Assembly (NCBI GenBank): GCA_029962745.1
Contig: CM057152.1
Span: 20,352,324-20,416,323, forward strand
DNA length: 64,000 bases
DNA from: Echinometra lucunter
Lineage: Eukaryota > Echinodermata > Echinoidea > Camarodonta > Echinometridae
Reading direction: 5' to 3'
Part shown: positions 48,801 to 60,800 of the stretch, in pieces
Layout: every line of letters starts with the position of its first letter
Numbering within the stretch: the first letter of the stretch is position 1
Program-made: the position numbers and the translations under genes
Notes under the pieces: model-generated
Seen by the model: only the letters and a program-made list of their open reading frames with translations
What the model was told of the DNA's origin: nothing
Database searches by the model: none

Positions 48801-51800
48801 AGCACACGCTAGACTCTGCTGTTCTGTATTAACCAAAGATCAAAATTGTTTTAACATTTTAAATGTACTTTCACTGGATTGAGTCTCTAAAACTTTTCCC
48901 AAATTTCTACCATGTGAAGAGTAGATAATCAGTCAGATTAACTCGGACTCTAGTGTATGGAAAACATATCACACCTAACCCAAATTGTATTGGAAGGGTT
49001 AAAAAGACATTTCTTATGCTTGTGAAAGGATATTGTCTATGTTAAGAAAATAATCAGCAGTTACCTAACCTAAATGTTATGCGGGGACAATGAACTCAGT
49101 GACGTGCAAAGCTGAGCTCCACTAAGTTCCAGCAAGACTGTATTTTCCGTTACCAGTATATTGATCGTAAATAGGAAGTTCTTGGATAAAGGAACGTCGT
49201 AATTAGGATTTTAAGGATGTATGAGACGGAAAGAGAGGTGAGGAATAAATCCACAGTGTAATTTCGTGACAGATGTGACGCAAATGCAAAGATAGATTAC
49301 TGAATAAATGAAGCAGTAATAAGCAAACCTTGGGGTGATAGATGTAAAATCAAATAAATGCAGAATTCATTTGAAAGGTAATGGATGTGGGAAAGGAATG
49401 ATCTATGATCGCTCTCTCGAGAGAGTTTTCAAGTTTCTTTTTTGTCAGCCCATTGACTGCTGAATTCTTCATTTCCCATGAATTTAGTACAGGGGCCACA
49501 GGGCTCCCATAGGAGTGCCGGGATAGAATTAAAGTATAAGGCTAACATTGTGAGAATTTTAAAAAATCTCATTTTGGTTCTTGACAATGGTATAAACACA
49601 AAAGTTATAGTTTAAAAATACCAGTCTGAAAGTTTCAGAGTATAATATCGAAGGAAAGTATTTTTGAATATTAAAAATGTAAACCAATGTTTGAAGAAAA
49701 TATAATGGTCAGTTGCACAGACTGGACATAAGGAGCGAGCATGTGCATAGAGTTCATCTGAACAGCAATGTGTATGTGTGTGTGCATATCATGTATAGTA
49801 CGGGCGGGTGCGTATGTGTGTGTGTATGCGTATCATGTATAGTACAGGGAGAGAGGTGCAACCAACGGTTTTTTTTGAACTGGTGGAAAATGCTCCTCTT
49901 ATTTATTTGTCTCTGAGACCAAAAATAATAAAATCATGGTTTGCGTCTTACTAACAGTTTTTCATTTCAAATTATGGTTGGTTTCAGGGTTTTTGAGTAC
50001 AAATACAAGTTTTCATACACATGTTTCATCTTAGTTTGAGAATTTTTTAAATCAGCTGCTCACAAAGTTAGCCAGTGCCTTTGAGCCGAGTGTTTTTTTT
50101 TTTTAATTTTAACCTTTTATATTTTATAGAATCTTAATGATTTATTTGTTTTTCAATGAATCTGTGGTTTGGTTTTGAAAAAAAAAAAAAAGATTTATGA
50201 ATTTCAATAGGATGAGAGGCACAGACTTCTACTCTTTTAACATGAAAAATAATATTTTTGTCAAGACATTTACTGGTATATGATAAATGATGTTCTGTTT
50301 TGGTATGTATATACTGCAAAATGCTTTGTATCTCTTGTTTGTTTTCTTTTGAATGTATGGATCAATAAAAACTTATCAATTATAATAAAATGATAAATGA
50401 TGTTCTTTGTTGAAATTTCTTCATAATGTTCCTCATAATAAACACTGAAAGAGAGAATAAGATAGAGACTTGTGAATTATTGAATATTATTCAGAAAAGA
50501 GTTATTAAAGGGAGAATGGGGGAAAAACAGTGCAAGGGCATGAACAAAATTGATTCTTTTACAAAAGTAAATTTCCACCACTGATTCTTTCCATCTGTCA
50601 TACCCTGAGATTAAGATCAGTTATAGTTTCCTGTGCACTTTAATCCTATCAGTGAAAAAAACAAATGTACAATTTTCTCTATTAACCTTATGAATGCTAA
50701 ACCCAAAATAAACTCGGGCTAGGGTCTATGGAAAATATATGCCATGCTGAAATCAAAATGTACCGGTATTCCGCAGGTTAATCACCAACTTGGGGTTTGT
50801 ATCTTCGCAGGTAATAGAACAAGGGGACAAGCAGATGGCTTTGGGCTGGAAATCCTTCCTAAACTGAAAGATGTCAAAAGTGCAGTAAGTCTATGAAAGC
50901 ACTACAGTCAAACCTGCTTTAGCGACCACCTGTACGGAAAGACCACCTGTCTATGAAGACAACAGTTTTGTTTTCCCTGAACATTTTTTCCCCAGTGAAA
51001 TGTGTGTAAAGGAACCTGTCCATTAAGACCACATGCTCATAAAGACCAATTTTCTTGTCTCCCTTGAGTGGTCTTTACGTACAGGTTTCACTGTATTTGA
51101 AATATCACATGTATGCTGTTTTGAAACTAAAATGGTTGCTAACTGTCTTGAAACTGATAACTCTGAAGAAGTTAGCCATCGCGATATAGAATCCAATCGT
51201 AGAGAAGTTGATCAATTGTCTCGCGAAGAGTAATGCGGTAATGCGGTCTTGAAACTGTTAGTTCAGATTGCAAAATGTTTATGAGATGGATATATCCATC
51301 TACAGTACTTGTAGATACTGAAAAAAAAAAATACCCTCCATGGTATTAGTGAATATAAGGAATAAAAGACCCAGAGATGAATTATGTATGGATGTAATTG
51401 GTCATGAAACCTGGGAGGTGTTTCACAAACACTAAGATTGACTGAAATCACACTTAATTATGGCAGGCAGTTGATGCCACCGTTTGCTCTCAAAGGAACC
51501 TGGGAGGTGTTTCACAAACACTAAGATTGACTGAAATCACACTTAATTATGGCAGACAGTTGCTGCCTCTGTTTGCTCTCAAAGGAACCTGGGAGGTGTT
51601 TCACAAACACTAAGATTGACTGAAATCACACTTAATTATGGCAGGCAATTGCTACCACTGTTTGCTCTCACAATCAATCTCTCAAAGGATTGGATACCGA
51701 TTGTGATTGCAATTTCTAGTATCTTTTTGTCTCCTTCAACAGAAAAAGATGTATATTCTGTTGATTTGCAACCACGATTTGCACTTCCCTTGAGAGATTA

Positions 51801-54800
51801 ATGCTGTAGGAATATTGAGAGCAACCAGTAGCATTAACAGCCTACTTAAGTGCAATTTCAGTCAATCTTAATCTTTGTGACACACCCCTCTGTTCTCTCT
51901 GTGATATGCCAATTACGTTCATTTTGGTTACTTTTGCAGTTCATGATATGTCTGTGCTTCTCCACCTCTTGTTCACTATATCTCTGAATTTTTCTTTGAT
52001 GTTTTATTTGATTTCAGGACAATGATGCTAATCTGCTGCAGTATATCGTTACTTGCTATGTCCACAAAATTGACCAAGTAAGTTAGCAACAAATTTCAAG
52101 CTTAAAGTTTTTGCAAAAAAGTATGAACTGTGAGTTTTCTAAATGCTTATAATTATTTGAGGGTTTGGGGTTTTAAAGGATACTATTAGAATGGAACATT
52201 TAACTCTTTGATAAAATGACACGTAGTTCGGTCTCTTTCCCTTTTGAAAGTTACATGGTGCCAGCTGTTCATGTATATAAGTAGTAATGATAATATAATG
52301 ATAATATTGGATATTTATATAGCACGTGTTTCCACCAAACCCCAGCTCAGCTAGGCTACCCATTTCAGTGCTCACAGCATTCAAGGAATTCCTTCCTTTA
52401 CACCTGGGCAGAGAGTTGCAATTGTAGATTACTGTCTTGCCAAAGGTCATTAGTGTCACAGTGGAATTCAAACCCCGGACTTCATGGTTCACAGTCAGGG
52501 GACTTATCCACTGATCCACAACACCTTTATTAAGCATACCTGTTAATCAACTTTACCTCCTTGAGAACACTTTCTTGTGAAGAAGTGTATGATTGGATCA
52601 AGAATATAATCATCATTCCTGCAATAATGTTTCAATCTCGTGTCATAAAAATGTTCTCTCACTACCTATATCAGTATACTCCACTGTGCTTCACAAGCTT
52701 CATGACATTTCTTGCCTTTAATAGTGATGAGGTTGCCTGATGAGGCACTTGAAAATATTCAAGGATTTTTTTTTTGTTATCAGGTCCTTGTATATGACAC
52801 ATTCTTCCAGGTTTAATTTAAATGAATGTAGTACAAAATGCTAAGACAAGAGTCTTCTACTGAGACTCAAGGTTGAACCATGTCATTCGTAGTCTAGTAA
52901 TGTATCCACATGGGGAGCGTTTCATGAAGTGTCTTGTCAGTGATTTTTACTGACAACTGTTACAAACTACTGAAATCCTTGCATCTGATTGGCTGAGAAC
53001 AAATTTGTCAGTAAAAATCACTGACAAGACACTTCATGAAACGCTCCCTAGATTATGACATCATAATAAGACATACATGAGCAATAATGTATTCACTGAT
53101 TTGCACTGCTATTGAACTATAGGATGCAGGGTCAGAGAATACTGCGTTGCCCATACCTGAGCCAAGTAAAGTCACCCAGGCAGGTCTTATCAAGTTTGAA
53201 GATCTGGAGAAGGACCTGAAGAGGATTCAGAAGGACCTTAAAGGTTTGTGAAAATATTTAGAAATAAGAATTCACATAAATCATAATGTGTCATCTGCTA
53301 ATAATGAGTGCTGGTAAGGTGGATCACTGAAATTTTAGGTCATTGAAATGTTGTTCTCCTCTGATAAAGGAAGCATTGTTTTGTGAAGCTGTTGAAAGCA
53401 GAAAAAAAGGGGGTGCACATGCACCTAGTGCACCCCCAGCCTACACCCTTTTATGTAACAAATTTATTGCATCACATTCAAAACTAAATTTAATGAATTG
53501 GAAAAATTATCTTCACAAATCTTGATTCTTAATCTAACATGAAGTACTAAAAAGTATGGCTAGATTGCACCAGAGAGCATCAAGAAACCTCAGAGCTTCC
53601 ATGGGTCCTTAAGCGGGCCCTTGATCACCCAGCGCAAGGGACTTCGCGCTCGTGTGCCTTGGTCATGATCACTTTACATGTTATAATTTTCAGTTGTGGA
53701 AAACCCTGCCTTTTTTTTTTTGTTACTCTCGCGCGCTTCGCTAGTGCACTATGCTCGCTACTTTCACTTTTAGAAAAAATCTCCCTGATTCCACACATCA
53801 AATGTTGGCAGCTCTGCTACTGGTAGTACGACCATAGGACCATCTTTTTATCCATGTGTTCAATGAGATTCAAAAGTTTCATTTATTTTTTGTAACCATA
53901 TTGGCATGGAAGCTTCATTTGCTATTTCTGCTGTACTTTTTATATTATGCATGCTTTCATGTGACTTGTCAAAACAAGTTATCGCCCATCTGATTTGCTG
54001 AAGATCATGTTAAAAACGACATCACTGAATGTTTCTAGTGTCTTTTGGGATCAGTGATATACATGTAATGATAAGGCTTGCACCTTGTTTGTCAAAAGTG
54101 GCAGCAGTCTTTTGTAATTTAGGAGGTCCTTTTCATTTGTTATTGAGAAGTTTGGGAAAATATTTTCAAAGGAAATACCTTTGCATATCAGGAAATTTTT
54201 AAAGGGATTTCCTGAAGATGAACTGGAGGGAATTTACACCATTTTTCAATAATATTAGGAGAAATTCAATGCAACTGATAAAATGTGACCCTCCACCACA
54301 GAACGACCAATAAGTTGCAATGGGAGTTTTAGAGTAAACAGCTAAAATTAGAGGGCTTTGGGTTGAAAAGTTGATTTTAGGTTTTTTTATATTTTCTGAT
54401 AGTTTATTAATTGATCTGCCATCTGACTAAATTTGGAAGCCACCTATAATGTAGAAATGCATTTTTTTTCTTTGATTTAAAATTACCTTATTGGGGGATT
54501 TTAAATAAAAGGTATGCCAGCATGCTGGGTGAAACCTTCACTTTAACGTGTCTACGTAACTCAAAAGTTATTCACTCTGTGGCTTTGAAAATCTGAACCA
54601 GGAAAAAGAGTACATCTCCTTTGAAACTATTCCAAGTTTGAGCTTAATGTGATAATCAGATATTCCCTTTATAGTCAGTAGGGAATTTTCATTCAACCTC
54701 TTAGTGAGACAGACAAGAGGACACCATTATAGCACTCCTGAATGGTCACTCGTCTTAACATCCTGTTTTCTCTGTATTCTGGCGATTAGCCTGTCTGACA

Positions 54801-57800
54801 AGCTCTCATTCTCATTGTAATTTCCAAGGGTTTGCATGGTCTTGACAAGGCAAGCTATATATCAGTTAAAAGCTTAGAGTCCAAGCTTTCAAGCTGTGTT
54901 GAAATGTAAAAATGTAAAATATCCGACTTCTCTGTCATTTTGTGGTGGAGGGTCACAAATGAGCAATAAATACCGTAGTGAATTACATCGTGGAATTAGT
55001 TCTCACATGTTACAAGTATTGTACTGATTCTGAGAAGTTAGCACTCTAATCCTTTCATGTCTGACAGGCTGCGAGACCAAAGCCGAGGAAGTACGGAAGA
55101 ACTCAAGCGAGGAATATCGGCAACCTTTCAGCGACAACATGGCTTCCTTCATCAGTGGAGCCTTAGAAGATATCAGCAGGGAAAGCAAAAGATTATCTGA
55201 CACAAGAAAGAAGTAAGAGCAGCCATAGCAAAACTCTGTCCTGTATAATACAAAGCCTTAAAAGCTCAGTGTAACAAGTTAATACCCAGTCTTGGCCATT
55301 GGAGAGGTATATCAGATGGATATTTTAATGTTGAATAATAAATTTGTTTCACAATTAGTCATTAATAGCTTGTTTTTCATAAGCTTTCACTTGATGATCT
55401 GCTATCTTTGACTAATCTGTGTTGTAGCTGGCGCTGTTGTAGCTGGCGCTGTTGTTGCTGGCACTGTTGTTGATGCAATATGATTATGTGGTATATTGTG
55501 GTATATGAAAGTCATGAAATGATAGAAAATGCATTCTTCCAGCACTTTCATGTTATGCAGATCAGTGCTTGCCTTCAGTAGATTGATTTGAATGTACCAG
55601 GCAAAAGTTTTGTACTTGTATATCTAGTTGATATGAAGCAAAATTAATAACATCAAACTCTAGAACAGTCTAGAAGAGTCTATATTTGATGTTATCTGGT
55701 CTGACTGAGTTTGATATCCATGGCACTTGTTTAATTGAAATTTTTCATGCCTTCACCCTCCAAAGGTTGTCCTGGAGGCATATTGTTTTTTGTTGTTTGT
55801 CTGTCCATTCGTCCATCTGTAAGTCTCCCTTTTTTGTCAACACGATATCTCAAGAATTGTTTTGGGGTATGAATATGGTGTCAATGAAAAGAGAAGAATC
55901 CGCTCAGATATCTGTACAAGAGAGTGGGAGATGAATGAGAAAGAAATGTTTTTGTCACCACTTAACATGACCACCTGGTCTTGAATCATATGAAGAGTCT
56001 CACAGACCACAGTTAGTGTTTTGGTACTTCTTGGCCTGTTTATTTAGTAGGGGAAACATTGAATGTCTTCCTTTGACCAACTTCCATCAATTGATTTAAC
56101 ATCCAGAGTATAAGTATCACTCGGTCTGCTGTATGTAAAAGTGTACCCAGGATCTCTCTTCAATGGACGATAGTTTATTTGTGGATTCAGAATGTTCGAA
56201 GTAATGCCCAACTCCTTGCCACAGTGTGTTTAAGAGACGTGAGACTTCAGTAGCAATTGTTTCATGTTAACCGTGATTCAACCAGCCCTCTTGCATCATT
56301 TTCCATCATGGTATTTCTTGTTTTGGGTTGAATCTGATTGCCATCAGTCTGTTGAGTATAAGAATCTATAAATCTTTTCTCGCTTGATCATTACATCAAA
56401 TGTCTCTTTCTGTTCCTTTTATACAGGTTTGAGGAGACCACGGAATGGTTCTGTCTAAAACCCAAGCAAGGAGATAACCAGGTCACCCCAGCCTATTTCT
56501 TCAATCTTTGGGCCCCTCTATGTAGAGACTTTAAAGATCTTTGGAAGAAAGAACAGCAGATAGCTGCCAAGAAAAAGTATGTCATCTGTTTTTTTTCAAT
56601 ATCTCATCAGAACAGTCCTACAGTGAGCTATATGTAGGATTAGACCAGGAGCCAGGGGTGGGTGGGGGGGGGGGGGGTGGTGGTCAACCTAGCAAAAGAA
56701 GTAACTCTTTTTCGTGTACACAGGAATTATCTATGGACAAAACTATACAAGAAAAAAATAATCTGCTATGCACAAAGTTGTGGGGGCAGCCCGGAGGGCC
56801 CTCCAAAGAGGGCCAAAAAATGATGGTTTCTCATGCACTTGGCTTTTGAGTTTTTGTTCACAAACGCATGACTGCTCTTGCGTTGAAAACAAAGGGAAAG
56901 CTGATGATGGTATGACAAGCCATCATTCCTCACTCCTTCTAGCTATGTTCAAGGCAGACATGGTCTTGCAACCGTAGTCATGCTTGAGCGCAGCTATTAA
57001 TCTACATTTGAGAGTTTGCCATTCTATCAGTTTTGTCTTTGTTTCAAAGCAAAAGCAACCTTTTGTTCATGAACAAAAGGTGATTGTATAAGAAATCGTC
57101 ATTTCTGGCTCTCTTTGGAGGGCCCTCCTGGCCGCCTCTATCACTTTGTGCACGGCATACGATTTTTTCCTATCTTTGTTGCTGTAATGTAATGTAATGC
57201 TGAAATGGTAATAGTATATGAAAGAAAAATCAAAGCCTCATTGATACAGGTCTCGCATGTGTAGAAGCTGTTAAACTGTTCTGCGATATCATATTTAATG
57301 GGTAAATAATGATATTAAATAAAATGGAACAATCAAAATTTTGGCTCCAACCAAATCTTGACTTTCTTCTGCCCTTACAACGATATTTAAACCACAGTGA
57401 AGTCATCCAGAGTTCAAAATATGTTTTTGTGATTAAGAAAAAATTAAACCTTCCAATGGGCTTGCAAGGGAAGGGTCCAGACAGCTTAATTATGCGTGGT
57501 TTGGATTTTGAGAGTACATATGAAGAGTTTATAAAACCGAAATATCCCTTTTTTTAACTTTGAGATATTTGCAAGATTTTGAATTTGCTAAATATAATGA
57601 AAATACATGAATCTTTTCCATGATAAGCAATGAGTGAGGTAATCAAATGAAAAGGATTTTTTCGGTTTTATGCAGTGGTGGAGTTACTTTGAACAAGTAA
57701 AAAAAAAATGGCCTTTATCAGTTTTTGCAATCAAATTTATATTGTGACGTCATTCGCACTTGTGACAAGGTTTGTGGCAGGAGAGAAATGAGAGAACTGA

Positions 57801-60800
57801 CGTCTTGATGGATGTCTCAATCCAGGCTTGCTGCTTTTATGTCCCTTATGAAGGAAACCCGTTAGCTGTAGCCATGACAATGTCACTAGACACCGCTGAT
57901 TGAAGTGCGGTGACGGATGATGATGAGATTTTAATTGTCAAGCTGAAAATCTGCAAACATAATCAAAGACTGATCAGCAGACCTCTAGGAAGAACAGAGG
58001 CATCTGAATAGAGCTTTCCAGGGGGACTTTTCTTTTTAAAGCTGTGATTTGTAATGCAGTTGTTTCAAATGTTGGAATCCTAGGTCTTTTCAATATGGAA
58101 AATAAAGCACACCCAAATCTTTTTTGATACTTTTGTATTCCTGTTTCTTTTTGTTTTTCTAACAGCTCGCATTCACTCGCATTCTCCCCCTCTCTTTTTC
58201 TCTTTCTTTCTTTTTATCTCTCCCCCCCCCCCTTTATATCTCTCTCTCATCAGATTGATTTTTCTACTCTCTCTTGTTTTTTATTGTTTTCCTTTTATTT
58301 CAGCGTTATATATTTCATCTGTTACCTCATCTGTCCCCAGCTAGGGGATGCTACACTTTGCATTGCACTTGTTTCAGCTTTATATATGTCATCTGTCTCT
58401 AGCACCTTTTTATGTCAGTTTTATATTTGTTATCTATGGCCTGCATTCTTTTATCAGCTTTATAAATTTTATCTGTCACCTCAATTCCTTTATTTTAACT
58501 TCATATTTTTTCAGCTATCAACAGAACTTTTTTGTATCACCTTTATATATTTCATCTGTCATGAGAACCATTTTTTGTTTTAGGTGTCTTATCTTTATGT
58601 CGTTGGGCGAAAGAACGCGTCTGGAACGCAAAATAGTAAATCATTGAAAATCAGATTTGCTATACAAGTTTCTTGCAGCATGATCTTTGCTAAAATTCTA
58701 TTCAAATATGTCAAAATAGTCATTTTAATTTTTGCATTTTTGTATTTTGTGTTCCGAACGCGTTCTTTCGCACAAGGACATAAAGATAAAATGCCTTATC
58801 TATCACCTGTTTTCAGCTATCACCAGAACCTTTTTATTTCAACTTTATATATTTCATCTTTTATGAGAACCACTTTATATTTCATCTGTCACCTGAATCC
58901 CTTTATTTCAGCTATTCATCTACACTCAGCAGAGAGAGAAAGTGAACACTGTTTATATTCAAGATTGTCAAATAAATACTTGATAATTATTATGAAATTA
59001 CCTTTCATATTTCAAAATGAACATAAATTACTTCACTTTAGTTGATACTGCATTTGGAATAATTTCATTCATGCACTAGTGAGCATAGCCATTTAACAAT
59101 AAACAAGTCTCTGAAAGGAAATTGCAAAATTGGGACATCTGGTCATTCAAATGGTGATGAGCATTTCCATCATGTAGAGCCACATTGAAACAATCATGAG
59201 AACACTTTAATTCATGGTTTATAGTGAATGTACTGAGACAAAGAATGTACTTTTTCCCCCAAACTAGTGACTGTTTTTCTGAAAGTTAAAGGAAAACCAT
59301 CTTAGATGCAGCTTTGTTACACTCACAAAGTTCATCTTGAAGCACATGAATGGCTATTTGCTCCATTTTTGCAGTTTTCTTAATTGGAACATCTAATAGT
59401 TTAAAGGAATGCACCCTTCCAATTATGAAAGTTCAAAAATTGATGTTTACTGTATAATCATTTACTTCAACTGGATATGTATTTCATATTTTAGTGAAGG
59501 TCATTATGAAAATTTGTAATAATATGGAATGTCCACTTACTTTTCTTTAGGCTTATTGCATTTTGTAAATCCCATCATTTCTGAGACCATCCTTTTAAGA
59601 TATTTTCGGAGATGTATAATTCCTTAATGAGCGTGAATTTTCACTTTCATTATTTTTTTTTCATCCAAGGTTACTAGAAACTCGGGAGTTCGTACTACAG
59701 AAGAAGGAGGAGTGGAGAAAATCTGCTCCATTGAGAACAGAGATCAAGAAGTTTCACTTTCTTTCTTTTGATTTGTTTTGTTTGAGTTTTTTGCTGACTG
59801 AGTGTATTTCATGGATCCCATTGTTTCAGAGACCATCCTTCTAAGCAATTTTTCAAGATGTAGAATTCCTTATTTTTCTTTTTGTTATTTTCTTATCCTC
59901 AGCTACAAGAAACGCTGGAGTTGTTACAACAGAAGAAGATGGAGAAAATCTGCTCTATTGAAAGCAGGGATCAAGAAGTGTCCACTTTCTCTTTTACTGA
60001 TTGTATTTCGTGAATCCTATTATTTCAGAGACCATCCTTTGTAAGATATTTTTCGAGATGTATAATACCTTAATGAGTATGAATTCTTATTTTCATTATT
60101 TTTCTTATCCTAGGTTACTAGAAACTCAGGAGTTGGTACGACAGAAGAAGGAGGAATGGAGAAAATCTGCTCCCTTGAAAACAGGAATCAAGAAGGCGGA
60201 TGGACTGGTAAATAATTGCTACTATTTCACCAGAGCTTGTAATGATTTTCATATTGGGCAGATTATTGTTATACAAAAATGAAAAGAATAAGAGCAGAGA
60301 GAACAAAAAGGTGAAAATAATTCTGAAAAATGATTGTTCTCATGTCAGGAGCATCCTGTTAACACCTTACTTTGCACAAATATTAATTAATAAACTTACC
60401 TTTGCAATGCCATTCGTTGTATGTCTTCTCATTTAGAAAAATCTGTAATTTAATACTTTAAAAACAAAAAAACTTCAGGGATTGAAATGTGTGACAAACT
60501 TTTTGTTTATAATCTTTCTTTAATTGGGCTAGGTTCTATAGCAAATGCATGTAATAGAGAAATAAAATCATGCTCAACTAGTCAAAATGGATACTGGGCC
60601 CTGTTTCATAAAACTTGTCAGTAACATTTTGGCACATTTCTATGACAAATTTGCTCTCAACCAATCAGATGCAAGGATTTCAGTAGCTAAATAACAGTTA
60701 TTGCAACTTGTTATTAATAAAAAGTTTTATGAAACGAGGCCCAGGTATCTTATTTTGTTCACTGCATACTAGAGCTCTAAATAAACCAATCCCTCCCCCT

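Larger units (their letters stand above)
56577..60113 (+). other. Formin intron 15 (3.5 kb)
   Basis: Contains poly-G (56659-56680), the 56750 inverted-repeat element, a pyrimidine-rich minisatellite (58150-58930) with a nested MITE, and two decayed copies of exon 16. 57171-58150 holds nothing I can name. Confidence 0.75.
59570..60210 (+). repeat. Tandem triplication containing formin exon 16
   Basis: The landmark GAGACCATCCTT recurs at 59583, 59829 and 60028 (246 and 199 bp apart), each time followed by AGATGTATAATTCCTTA-like intron sequence, a splice acceptor and an exon 16 copy. Identity extends through intron and exon, so the whole unit was duplicated. Confidence 0.85.

Noticed and set aside
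51410..51676. CRISPR array (89 bp repeats)
   Set aside because: Direct head-to-tail tandem repeat without spacers, in an animal intron.
58284..58583. Tyr/Phe/Ile-rich 99-residue frames that look like membrane proteins
   Set aside because: Both overlapping frames are products of the minisatellite; repeat periodicity explains them.
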